A DNA stretch of 64,000 nt from Protopterus annectens (lineage: Eukaryota; Chordata; Ceratodontiformes; Protopteridae): NCBI RefSeq assembly GCF_019279795.1, contig NC_056739.1:18145292-18209291 (forward strand). The letters run 5' to 3'. The position numbers and the translations under genes are program-made. Shown one piece after another: positions 11,647 to 21,525 of the stretch. The notes under the pieces were generated by a model that had not been told where the DNA came from, did no database searches, and was given only the letters and a program-made list of their open reading frames with translations. Numbering within the stretch: the first letter of the stretch is position 1; each line of letters starts with the position of its first letter.

Positions 11647-12013
11647 AGTACAGTCATGTGCACTTACCATAAATGTTGATGTTTGAGTGTATTCACTGTT
11701 GCAATCCTAACAAATGGGTTATCCGGCTCCCGGTAGCCATCAGTCAGCCAGAATACCAAAGGTAAGTAAAAATTATGTCGATTGCCGTCGGTTGTAAAGG
11801 ACGTCAGGGCATCCGATACAAAAGGAGGCAGCCGTCACTTCCTCAGTCTTTCTTGTCATAACAGTCAGGAGCCCCCAAAAAATAAGGCTTAAACCAAAAA
11901 CTAATTTGACAAATAAATTAAGCCTGTACCTCAGGAAAAGAGAATACGAGAGGACCACAAAAAGGAGGAAGGAGGGAGGGAAACCAGGACTGTAACAGTG
12001 AATATACTTGAAC
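11647..12013 (-). repeat. E4 3' ITR and start of ICR
   Basis: About 11,690-11,880 is imperfectly complementary to 29,260-29,489. The last bases (CAGTGAATATACTTGAAC) are the first part of the ICR, whose remainder is at 18,133. E5 separates the two. Confidence 0.82.
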
Positions 12014-12185
12014 TTTTAGTTATGTACTTACCATAACGATAGATGTATGTGATCCATCTCGCCTACATTCATAACTGATTGGCCCTGACTCGGCCGATAC
12101 ACTAGCACGAAGTCTCTCATTGGCTGGGCCAACCCCTTATCCCAGGATGCACCACGCCCAAATGCCCAGATCTTGTTTGCCCCAC
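12014..12185 (-). repeat. E5 3' ITR
   Basis: Starts TTTTAGTTATG and complements about 17,990-18,132. It carries the palindromic arms GTTATG (12,019-12,024) and CATAAC (12,032-12,037) around a 7-bp spacer. Confidence 0.9.
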
Positions 12186-12271
12186 AACAACTCATCCACA
12201 TGTGCCAATCCGACTGCACAACAGTGCTTCCTCCAGATCCAACAGGTAGGGGGAAGGAGGGCGGGTAAGTA

Positions 12272-12372
12272 AGAATGTAGGCGAGATGGATCACATACAT
12301 CTATCGTTATGGTAAGTACATAACTAAAAGATGTAATGCGATCCTATCTCGCCTACATTCATAACTGATGGG
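12272..12372 (-). repeat. E5 ICR
   Basis: First half complements the right terminus (12,014-12,070) and second half complements the left terminus (18,095-18,132). The join reads CATAACTAAAAGATGTAATG. Palindromic arms lie at 12,306-12,311 and 12,319-12,324. Confidence 0.9.
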
Positions 12373-12404
12373 ACAGCGTCCCTAGCACCTAGATCCTGGG
12401 AGGC

Positions 12405-13697
12405 TCACTGAAAAACACTCCTGAGCACTGTGGAACCAAAGGATGCCCGACCCCTAGACACCACATCCAGTTTGTAATGAGAAATAAATGTATGTGGAGA
12501 AGCCCAAGTGGCCGCTGCACATATCTCATCCACAGACAGTCTGGCGTGGAAGGCCACTGAAGTTGCCATAGCCCTAGTAGAATGCGCTCTAACTGGAAAT
12601 GGAAGGTCCCTTCCTGTTGATGCATAAATAAATGAAACACAATCCCTAATCCATCTAGCGATAGTGGTCTTAGTTACTGCTTTGCCAATCCTGTTATCCG
12701 GAAAGGCCACAAACAACTGGTCTGATTTCCTCTGCTGTTGTGTCCTATCTAAGTAAAACCTCAGTTGTCTATGCACATCCAACTGATGAAGTCTGTATTC
12801 TGCCTTGTTGGAAAACTTCGGAAAGAAAACTGGTAGCTCTATAGATTGTTGCAGACAAAGAGCAGAAGAAACCTTAGGAAGAAATGACGGATTTAGTCTT
12901 AGAGATACTCTATCCTTATGAAAGATCAGATAAGGAGGCTTGACAGAAAGGGCTTGAAGCTCCGAAACCCTTCTGGCTGAAGTAATAGCTACCAAGAAGG
13001 CAGTCTTCCAAGATAAGACTTTTTGCTCACAAGTGGCCACCGGCTCGAAGGGATGAGACGTCAAGGCTCCAAGAACCACATTCAAATCCCTTGGCAAAAC
13101 AGGTTGCGACACCGGGGGACGAAGCAACCAAGCTCCCTTGAGAAAGGCCTTACACAACTTATGACTCATGAGTGAAGGCTCAAAGGCAACATGATAATTA
13201 GAAATCGCTGCCAATTGGACTTTAAGCGTGGAGACAGCGGAACCCTATCTAAAAAGAGTTGCCAAAAAATCTAATACTGCCGACACCGGGGCTGTCAGAG
13301 AGTCAAGGTTGTGCCGCTGGGCCCAAATGGCAAACCTTTTCCATTTATTAGAATATATCTCCTTAGTGGAAGCTCTGTGGGAAGAAGAAAGAATCCGGAC
13401 CACCTCAGGCGAAAGGATATGCTGTCTGACTAACGTCGGAAGTGGAGCAGCCAAGCCGCTAGCTTGAGAGTTCGCAGTGATGGATGGGCCTGACCCGACT
13501 GAAGAGTCAGGAGGTCTGGAACTGGGTCCAGAATCCAAGGACCCTCCACTGCATACTTCCGAAGGAAGGGAAACCAAACTTGGCAGGGCCAGTGTGGTGC
13601 AATCAAAATCACGCTGCTTCCCAAGCAGATCGCCTTCTGAATCACCTTTGGCAGTAGAGGGACCGGAGGGAAGGCGTAGAGCAGACCGGAGGGCCAA
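12405..13697 (-). pseudogene. E5 tyrosine recombinase, one frameshift
   Basis: The catalytic part (12,405-13,214) is open and keeps SARRVSEL, AHSTRAMATS, CAAATWASPHTFISHYKLD and the terminal GSTVLRSVFQ. The N-terminal part (13,245-13,697) is open in another frame and has HILSPEVVRILSSSHRASTKEIY and KWKRFAIWAQ. A small indel near 13,214-13,245 separates the two. The N-terminal end overlaps the RT/RH 3' end in a different frame, a normal feature of these elements. The catalytic Arg, His-x-x-Arg and Tyr are all intact. Confidence 0.85.
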
Positions 13698-15508
13698 TTG
13701 TGGACTAGAGAGTCCCTGGGTGACTCCCCCTGGGGGGGGGGGGGATCAGGGAGAAGAAATTGCTGCACTTCGCATTCCAGGGGCTGGCGAAAAGGTCGCA
13801 GCAGGGAAACCCCCACTTGGAGAAGATCCGAGCCGCTACTTGGTCGTTCAGGGACCACTCGTGAGGCATCAGAATAACTCTGCTCAGCCTGTCTGCTATC
13901 ACATTGGACTTCCCCGGAATGTGCGTTGCCACTAGAAATCTCTGGGAAGCAATCGCCCAATTCCACACTCTCATAGCTTCTCTGCAAAGAAGAGAGCTGT
14001 GAAGTGCCTGCAACGCTAGGAGCACTGCCCTCATTTCCAGAACATTGATATGCAAGTGGGTTTCGTGATCTTGCCACATGCCTTGAACCGTCCTGCCAGA
14101 TAATGCCCCCCCACCTTATCTGGGAGGCGTCCGTGGTCACTGTGGCAATGGGGGTGGGGGGCAGAAGAATCTCCCCTGGTTCAGGTTGGAGGAGAGGAGC
14201 CACCAACGAAGATCTCGCAGGCACGTTTCCGTGATGAGAATCGGGTAGGACAATGATAGTTCTTGGTGTGATCACTGGGCCGACAGGAGCCATTGAAGAA
14301 TTCGCATGTGCAATGTTGCCAGAGGGACCAGAAGAATGGAGGCCGCCATCGATTCCAAAAGCTGAAGGATCATCCTGGCTGGGGCTTTCCGTCGGGGCAG
14401 TAAGGCTAGGACTTGGTCCTGTAGTATCTTTATCCTCTCTCTTGGAAGGAATGCTCGCATCTCTACAGAGTCTAGCTCTGCGCCTATAAAGGCAACATGC
14501 TGTGATGGCAGCAATACAGACTTTTCCCAGTTGAATGTAATTCCTAACAGATGTCCCAACTCGATGGTAGCACTCACAGCTAGAGTAAGATGATGCCTGG
14601 TGGGGTCGGTGAGGAGCCAGTCTAGATACGGAAACACCTGGAATCCCGGACGTCTCAGGTGAGCCGTCACCACTGCCAGACATTTGGTAAACACCCTGGG
14701 GGGCTGTGGTGAGACCAAAGGGCAGGGCCTGGAACTGGAAGTGACTGGCTCCTAGGCGGAAGCGTAAATGTATCCTGGACGCTCTGTTTATCTTGATGTG
14801 ATAATAGGCGTCCTGGAGATTGATGGAGCACATCCATACTCCTTTTTCCAGCAATGGGAAAATGGATTGCAACGTGACCATCTGGAACTTGGACTTCTTT
14901 ACGAAGCGGTTGAGGCGGCTGAGATCCAGAATGGGTCTCAAGTCCCCTGTTCTTTTCGGCACCAAAAATAACCTTGAGTAAGTTCCTAATCTGGTCTGGT
15001 CTGCGGGGACTGGCTGGATGACTCCCTTTCCGAGCAGCTTTGCGACCTCTATGGCTGCTTGATCCCATTGACTGGATGGCACGTCCGGGATTTTCCTTGA
15101 CGGTGGAGGGGGACGGATAAAGGGGATGGTGTAACCTCCGGCGATGATACGAAGCACCCACTGATCCTGAGTGATGGAACCCCAGGCCCTTGGATGCTCC
15201 GAGAATCGACCCCCGACTGGCTCCGGAGACGCACAGTCGGGCAGTCCCTCAGGGATGCTGGAAGGAGGAACCACGAAAGGATTTGCGGTCTCCTGAGTTG
15301 CGGGGGCCTCCGCCGCCTCTAGGGCGATGTCTTCCAGAATAATCCCCCCCCCCCTGCCTCTGGAAGGGGGGGTCACTCTGATGGGCAGGGAAAGACTTTT
15401 GGGACTTTCTGAACCACATCTTTCCTCCCCTCTGAGCCTTGGGATAAGGTCTAGAGGGAAGCGAAAAATGGGCCCCAACGGCAGACAAAGTCTTACCCTC
15501 CTGCTCAC
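13430..15508 (-). pseudogene. E5 RT/RNase H polyprotein with damaged active sites
   Basis: RT reads from DQWVLRIIAGGYTIPF through RPILDLSRLN, CSINLQDAYYHI and LPFGLTTAP, then shifts frame near 14,700. The catalytic box reads FPYLDWLL (near 14,620): one Asp of YLDD is missing through a 3-base deletion. In RNase H, LEMRAVLLALQAL runs directly into LLCREAMRVWNW, so about 30 residues holding the TDN catalytic motif are deleted (near 13,995-14,000). The post-RNase H domain keeps CCDLFASPWN and ILIAPHWPCQVWFP. A 13-base G run (13,732-13,744) coincides with another frame change and could be a sequencing artefact. Confidence 0.85.
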
Positions 15509-17678
15509 ATCTAGTGAGTGTGTCTTTCACCTTGGGTTCAAAGAGAGAGGACCCATCGAATGGAGCGTCGGTGAAGGAAGACTTGAACGCCTCCGCAAAG
15601 TGACACAATCGCATCCAGGCTTGCCTCCTAAGGGCTACGCCCAAACTCGCTGCCCTACCCGCCCCTTCGGCTGCATACGATATGAGCCTTATGGACGAGT
15701 TAACAATCGAAGAAAGGGTAGACAGCTGGGCATTGACAGACTGTGTCAACGCCTCAGACATGTTACCCGACAGGGTATCTCCCAACTCCTTTATGAGATC
15801 CCTTTGGAGCCTCGTAAAGTGACATAAATAATTCAGTGACCGCAGAGTAAAGGTCGCTGAAGTCAGGGTACGCTTCCCGTACCTATCCATGCTCCAGGAC
15901 TCCTTGTTAGGAGGATGGATAGAAGTAGATGCCTCTGCCACATCCTGCTGGGTGCAGACGCCACCACCATAGCATCAACTGGAACTCCCTTGGTTAGACA
16001 CTCCTTGCCAGGGGGTGCGGATAAAAACTTGTTGGGGCGAGAAGGAACTGGCTCCACAGAATCAGGGTGTTCCCTCACCCTTCGACAAATAAGGTCCAGT
16101 AACTCATTGAAGGGTGGAGACACCCAGTAGGCGCAGGGTTGGGCTCCGAAGGCCTTGAGGAACACCGACTCCTCCGCGGAAGGGGTTTTGGATGGCCAGT
16201 CGCCCATCTGTCTCAAGATCTCCAGGATATCGGAGAACGAGACATCATCAGAGGACGACTTAGGGGACCCTTCCGCATCATCAAGGTCGGTGTCTGAGGT
16301 GACAGACTCATCTGGGGAGTCTATGTGCTTCCTCTTGCACTTTTTCCTGGGGGGCTCTTCAGGCACGGACTCTGAAGGCCCCTTGGAAAACAGGGGACCA
16401 CACAAGGAGGAATCCTCAGGCCTAGGAGCTGCGCTGTCCAAAGACAGGGGAGCACCAGAAGATCTAGTCGCCGTGTCTAGGGAAGGAGTCGCAGATTCAG
16501 GTGAAGTCACTAGAGACTTGAACAGCGCGCTCCTCTTAGCCTTCGAAGGCGGGCCCACCAGAATCTGAAGAGAGGCCCGTCTCCGAGACCATGACCAGGG
16601 TCGGGGTTCCCCTAGCCGAGGCGCCAAATGAGAGACTCGGGGCCGAAACCAGGAGCCCGACGAATCCCCCTCGGGCCCGGATGAAGACACCAGAGAACCG
16701 AAACATCTGGAAGGCACAGAAAGGGTTGGAGATGAAGTCGGTGCTGACAGACTAGCAGTGGGTCTCGGAACCGACTCAAGGACTTCACCCGACTCTACGA
16801 ACTCTGGCTCCGATGACACCAAGATTGTCGGAGGAGGAAGAAACGGTATCGAAAGGGCTGGCTCCGGGGCCGACTGGGCCGGAGCCGAAAATAATTTGGA
16901 TAAGACAGGTGACTGGAGGAGCCTCTAGACCACCCTATCTAAATCCGAATCTGAAAGCCTGGAAGACCTGGAGGAAACAGAAGGGGGCCGAGAAACTTTT
17001 TCTATCGGCTCCGAGACAAAGCTAGGAGGCCGGCTCCGAATCGGCTCCAAAAGGATCAGAGCCGAAGCAGACTCGACCAGAACCGAGACCCCTTTCGGCG
17101 CCGAAGGTTCAGGAGCTGACAAAACCGACCCCAGAGCAGAAACACTCTCCTGCGGCTCTGAGACCAATGGAGCCGAGGAAGGAGACCCAGATTTAGATCC
17201 TCTATCCTGCAGCTCCGAGATCAGTGGAGCCGAGGAAGGGGACAGAGTACCTGATCTCTCATCCCGAGACTCCAAGACCAGTGGAGCCGAGGAAGGAGAC
17301 CCAGATTTAGATCCTCTATCCTGCGGCTCCGAGATCAGTGGAGCAGAGGAAGGGGACAGAGATTTAGCTCTTTTTGCAGGTGGCTCCGACGGACTTGTCG
17401 GAACCGAAGACTTCTTTTGCTTCGATTTTGAGGTGGGAGAAGAAGACAAAGCTTCCTCGAAGGCTGGCTTGATCAAACCCTTCAGGATAAGCTTATTTTT
17501 TTCTCTCATGTAGGACACGAGAGGAGAAAGCATGGCAAACACTGCAAGATTCTTGCAAGTGTTTAGCTCCTAGACAATAAACACAGATGGCGTGGCCATC
17601 TGTCAACGACATTTTGTAACTGCATTTTGAACATTTTTTGAAGTCCGATGGCATATGTTCCTTTTCTTTGCCAGACAT
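15249..17678 (-). pseudogene. E5 gag, frameshifted
   Basis: The start at 17,678 gives MSGKEKEHMPSDFKKC with CxxC pairs CSKC, CVYC and CSVC. Conserved blocks follow: SSRLSDSDLDRVV, PPRKKCKRKH, SDTDLDDAEGSP, DVSFSDILEILRQMG, PVDAMVVAS, TSIHPPNKESWSMDRYG, TRLQRDLIKEL, LRRQAWMRLCHFAEAFKSSF and TLTRCEQEGKTLSAVG. The C-terminus is Arg/Gly-rich. Frame changes lie near 17,500 and 15,900 and a stop lies near 16,925. The linker holds a 114-bp tandem repeat. Confidence 0.83.
17145..17375 (-). repeat. Tandem repeat inside E5 gag linker
   Basis: A 114-bp unit (38 codons) repeats in frame; the block GGAGACCCAGATTTAGATCC starts at 17,181 and again at 17,295. Each unit is made of two related ~57-bp halves encoding SPSSAPLISEPQDRG-like peptides. 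Confidence 0.85.
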
Positions 17679-17989
17679 ACTAACACTCTAAACACACTCA
17701 ACACACAAGGAGGGAAGGGAGGGAAGAGCTCTAACTTAAACGTTCAACAAGAAATAGGGCAAAGGCCCTCTAACTTAAACGGGCCTAGCCCGCCAAACAG
17801 AAGGAATTACCACAACAATCCAAAAAAAACAAACACTGTCAATCACAAGGGTACTAACAACAAAATTGCTATTAAAATAGCTGTTTGAGTATAAAAATAT
17901 AAGCTAACTGCAAAAAAGCGACCAAAAGGCCAAAACAGAAGGGTACTTATCCACAGCCAAGTCGAAACCACGTCGTTACTCTAGGAGCG

Positions 17990-18132
17990 GCAAACGAGAT
18001 CTGGGGGTTTGGGCGTGGTGCATCCTGGGATAAGGGGTTGGCCCAGCCAATGAGAGACTTCGTGCTAGTGTATCGGCCGAGTTGGAGCCGAGAATAGTTA
18101 TGAATGTAGGCGAGACAGGATCGCATTACATC
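17990..18132 (-). repeat. E5 5' ITR
   Basis: Reverse complement of the 3' ITR over about 140 bases, ending GCATTACATC next to E4 ICR sequence. The stretch 17,679-17,990 is an A-rich leader without a visible gene. Confidence 0.9.
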
Positions 18133-18215
18133 ATCTACATTTATGGTAAGTGTACACAACTGTGCTATGTTTATCGTGTTTCACTGTTGCAGTCCTAACA
18201 AATGGATTGATTACC
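18133..18215 (-). repeat. E4 ICR, main part
   Basis: Begins ATCTACATTTATGG and contains the complement of the E4 right terminus followed by the complement of its left terminus (TGTTTATCGTGTTTCACTG). It continues the ICR interrupted at 12,013. Confidence 0.85.
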
Positions 18216-19031
18216 AAAGCTCAGAGAAAAAAAGGGGGGAGGAACCAGCAGCAACAAGGGTTGGAGATAATGCCCTCCAACACCGCAGTGGAAAACCCTG
18301 CCCTGGCTCTGGAAAACAGAGGCAAATTATAATGCTTTGTGAAAGTGTGAACAGAAAACCATGTGGCAACCTCCAAAATGTCTTTAGTAGGGACACCCCC
18401 TTAGAAAGGCTGCAGAAGTGGAAGCCGCTCTAGTAGAGTGGGTCCTAACCCCTCGAGGTGGAGCTTTGCCATAAAAGGAATAACAAAAAGTAATGCAATG
18501 TGCAATCCATTTAGAAATTGTTTGCTTAGAAATAGCCTTGCCCTGGGCTCCAGGGGCAAAACTGACCAATAACTGTGCTGATTTCCGAAGTTCCTTAGCC
18601 CTGTCCAGGTAAAACCTGAGCTGCCTGTGCACATCAAGAGAATGTAGAATCCTTTCACCTTTCTATTGCGAGGATTAGGAAAGAAGGTAGGAAGGTGTAT
18701 GGACTGATTAAGAGACAGACTAGAAACCACCTTAGGCATAAAGGAGGGATTAGTCCTCAGAGAAACTCTATCTGCATGGAAAATAAGAAAAGGCTCCATG
18801 GCCATCAAAGTCTGCAGCTCCAAAACCCTCCTTGCTGAAGTTATAGCCAAGAGGAAGGCAGTCTTCCAAGAGAGAAACTTTAAATCTGTAGAGGCAGCTG
18901 GCTCAAAAGGAGGAAGAGTGAGTTTCTCTAGAACAAAATTAAGATCTCAGGCTGGAGTAGGTGCTCTTCTGGGAGGTTTTAAATTGCAAGCACCTCTGAG
19001 AAACATTTTCATCAGGGGATGAGAGAAAATT
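18216..19031 (-). pseudogene. E4 YR, catalytic C-terminal part
   Basis: Blocks readable in two or three frames are SARRVLELQTLMA, HADRVSLRTNPSFMPKVV, QLRFYLDRAKELRKS, SKWIAHCITF, HSTRAASTSAAFLRG, and a frame-shifted VHTFTKHYN with the nucleophile Tyr intact. Frame changes occur near 18,410, 18,620 and 18,640. E6 cuts the gene at 19,031/19,032, and the N-terminal half resumes at 25,189. Confidence 0.8.
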
Positions 19032-19220
19032 AGAAGTTATGTACCTACCATAACGTTCCATGTTAGTTGTCTTCTTCTCGCCTTCTTTCTTGCTGGATGG
19101 GTTCGGAGCCGAACCTCGGCTCCGAGTCGACCACTACTAAAGCTCGAGAGCTAGTTCCACCGGCTCGAGGCTCCCCTATATCCCACAATGCTAGGCTGTA
19201 ACTACTCAGATCTCGTCTGA
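19032..19220 (-). repeat. E6 3' ITR
   Basis: Begins AGAAGTTATG. Palindromic arms are at 19,036-19,041 and 19,049-19,054. A hairpin CGGAGCCGA (19,104-19,112) / TCGGCTCCG (19,116-19,124) follows. The ITR complements about 25,035-25,188, and both ITRs contain the same block around the AGATCT site. Confidence 0.88.
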
Positions 19221-19417
19221 TAGCTAGACCAAGCAACAAAAGGCAGCTCCAAAACCTGGAGAAATAATCCACCTCTAAACCTGAGGGTAAGGTATCCTAA
19301 ACCTAACAAAGGGAAATAGAGGTGGACAAGCTGTGGGGAAAAACAAGATGAGAAAATCACCAGAAAAAACAATCCTCTAGGTCTGTCCAGGCTTGGGGGA
19401 AGGAGGGTGGGACGCAA

Positions 19418-19520
19418 GAAAGAAGGCGAGAAGAAGACAACTAACATGGAACGTTATGGTAGGTACATAACTTCTAAATGTTAAGTTGTCTATCTCGCCT
19501 TCATTCTTGCTGGATGGGAC
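19418..19520 (-). repeat. E6 ICR
   Basis: First half complements the right end and second half complements 25,150-25,188. The join is CATAACTTCTAAATGTTAAG. Palindromic arms lie at 19,453-19,458 and 19,466-19,471. Confidence 0.9.
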
Positions 19521-19605
19521 CGCGTCCCTAGCACCTTGTCCCGGGTGGCCTATCGGAACAGACTCTTGAGAACAGTGGAACCAAAGTTGGCTCGACCCCT
19601 AGAGG

Positions 19606-21525
19606 CTAAGTCCAACTTGTAATGAGAAATGAAGGTATGGGAGAGGCCCAAGTAGCTGCAGAACAAATCGAATCAATAGGCAGTCTGTCTTGAAAAGCTA
19701 TAGATGTGGCTAAAGCTCTAGTTGAATGAGCTCTGGGTTTGGATGGCAACTGTTGATGTCTGATCTCATAAACAAAGGTAATCAACGAAGTAAGCCATCT
19801 AGAGAGAGATACTTTAGTAACTGGAAGGCCCATTCTACCTTCCGCATAGGAAATAAACAGTTGATCGGACTTCCTGAACTGTTTGGTCCTGTCTAAATAG
19901 TACCTAAGTTGGTGATGAACGTCCAAGCTGTGTAATTTTTGCTCTGATCTGTTTGAGTAGTTAGGGAAGAACACTGGAAGATCAATGGTCTGATTCAAAT
20001 TTGCTGGTGAAGCTACCTTAGGCAAAAAGGACGGATTAGTACGTAAGGATACCCTATCCTTATGAAACAATAAATAAGGGGGTCGACTACACAGAGCATG
20101 GAGTTCAGAGACTCTTCTAGCTGAAGTAATAGCTACCAGGAAAAGAGTTTTCCAAGATAGCAACTTCATTGAGCAAGAAGCCGCAGGTTCAAAGGGAGGG
20201 AGAATTAAAGACGCTAGAACCAAATTCAGATCCCATAGAGGAGGAGGATCCTTGATAGGTGGTTTGAGGAGAAAAACTCCCTTTAGGAAGGCTTTACAGA
20301 GCTTGTGAGCCGTAATGGAAGACTCTGAGACACCTACATGAAAGTTAGATATAGCCGCCAATTGAACCTTGATGGTAGACGGAGATGAACCTGAGTGGAA
20401 AAGCTCGGCTAGAAAATCCAGGATAGAATGAATGGAGGCAGTGAAAAGATCTAAATTCTTTGACTCTGCCCAACAGGAAAAATGTTTCCATTTGCTATTA
20501 TAAATCTTCCGAGTGGAAGATTTATGAGAGGCTATCAAAATATCTCGAACTGAGTGGGATATTAAAGGAAGCCTGGCTAAAGCTGGAACTGGAGTAACCA
20601 CGCTGTGAGGTGGAGAGAGGGAAGGGAGTGGTGCAACTGACCCGACTGATGGGTCAAGAGGTCTGGAACTGGGTCCAGATGCCAAGGTTGTTCTAACAGA
20701 TAACAGTGAAGAAAAGGGAACCAAACCTGTCGAGGCCAGTAAGGGGCAATGAGGATCATGGAAGCTTTCAGAGCGATGGCTTTCTGAATTAGTTGAGATA
20801 TCAGTGGGAAGGGTGGAAAAGCATATAGAAGTCCCTGGGGCCAATCGTGGACTAGAGCGTCTCTGCTGGGGTGGCCTGGTTGGGGAAAGAGGGTGAAGAA
20901 ATCGTCGCACTTGCTGTTTTGAGGAGTAGCAAAAAGGTCGCAGCAAGGCCGGCCCCACTTTTGAAAAATTTCCTCCAACACTGAATTCTTCAGAGACCAC
21001 TCGTGAGGCATGAGAATAGCCCTGCTCAACTTGTCTGCAATCACATTGGACTTCCCGGGAATATGCATTGCTAACAGAAATCGCTGAGAAGAAATCGCCC
21101 ACTGCCACAGTCTGAGTGCCTCTCGACATAAGGGGTAAGATCTGGTTCCGCCTTGTTTGTTGATGTACCACACTACAGACATGTTGTCTGTCTGAATTGC
21201 TATAGTTCCCTTGCGAAAAGAGTCTTGAAGGGCTTGCAACGCTAGAAGCACTGCTCTCATCTCTAGGACATTTATGTGCAAGTGGCACTCGAAAGGCTGC
21301 CACATGCCCTGGACCGTCCTGCCCTGGTAATGCCCCCCCCCCCACCCGATCAGGGAGGCGTCCGTTGTCAATGTAGCAACCGGAGGAGAGGGAACGAAAG
21401 GTCTTCCTAGGCAGAGCTGGGGGGATGCGATCCACCAAGATAGATGATTCCTGCATGATTGAGTTATCACAATAGAGTGGGACATTGGAAGTCGTTGGAA
21501 TGACCATTGTGTGAATAGCATCCAT
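19606..21525 (-). pseudogene. E6 tyrosine recombinase, nucleophile out of frame
   Basis: The frame is open for 639 codons, the longest YR frame here. The YR proper begins roughly at LISHSVRDILIASHKSSTRKIY (about 20,570); sequence upstream overlaps RT/RH in another frame and may not be translated. Present are STIKVQLAAISNFH, AITSARRVSEL, HKDRVSLRTNPSFLPKV, LRYYLDRTKQFRKS and AHSTRALATS. After CSAATWASP the frame shifts by a one-base deletion (about 19,640), so the expected HTFISHY block with the catalytic Tyr is read out of frame and the protein ends SFLITSWT. As written the enzyme would be dead; a sequencing error is a possible alternative. Confidence 0.85.

Larger units (their letters stand above)
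12014..18132 (-). mobile_element. E5: complete-length DIRS family A (6.1 kb)
   Basis: Both ITRs, an ICR, YR, RT/RH and gag are present. It lies within the ICR of E4 and leaves no target duplication: flank GAAC joins ATCTACAT, as in E8. Inactivating lesions are visible in RT, RNase H, YR and gag. Confidence 0.93.

Noticed and set aside
13732..13744. Frame change at a 13-base G run in E5 treated as a biological lesion
   Set aside because: Homopolymers of this length are prone to sequencing error, so this shift alone is not counted as evidence of inactivation. Similar runs occur near 21,336 and 39,272.
17145..17375. CRISPR-like array of repeats
   Set aside because: Units are contiguous, coding and without unique spacers; they are a tandem expansion in a gag linker of a eukaryotic element.
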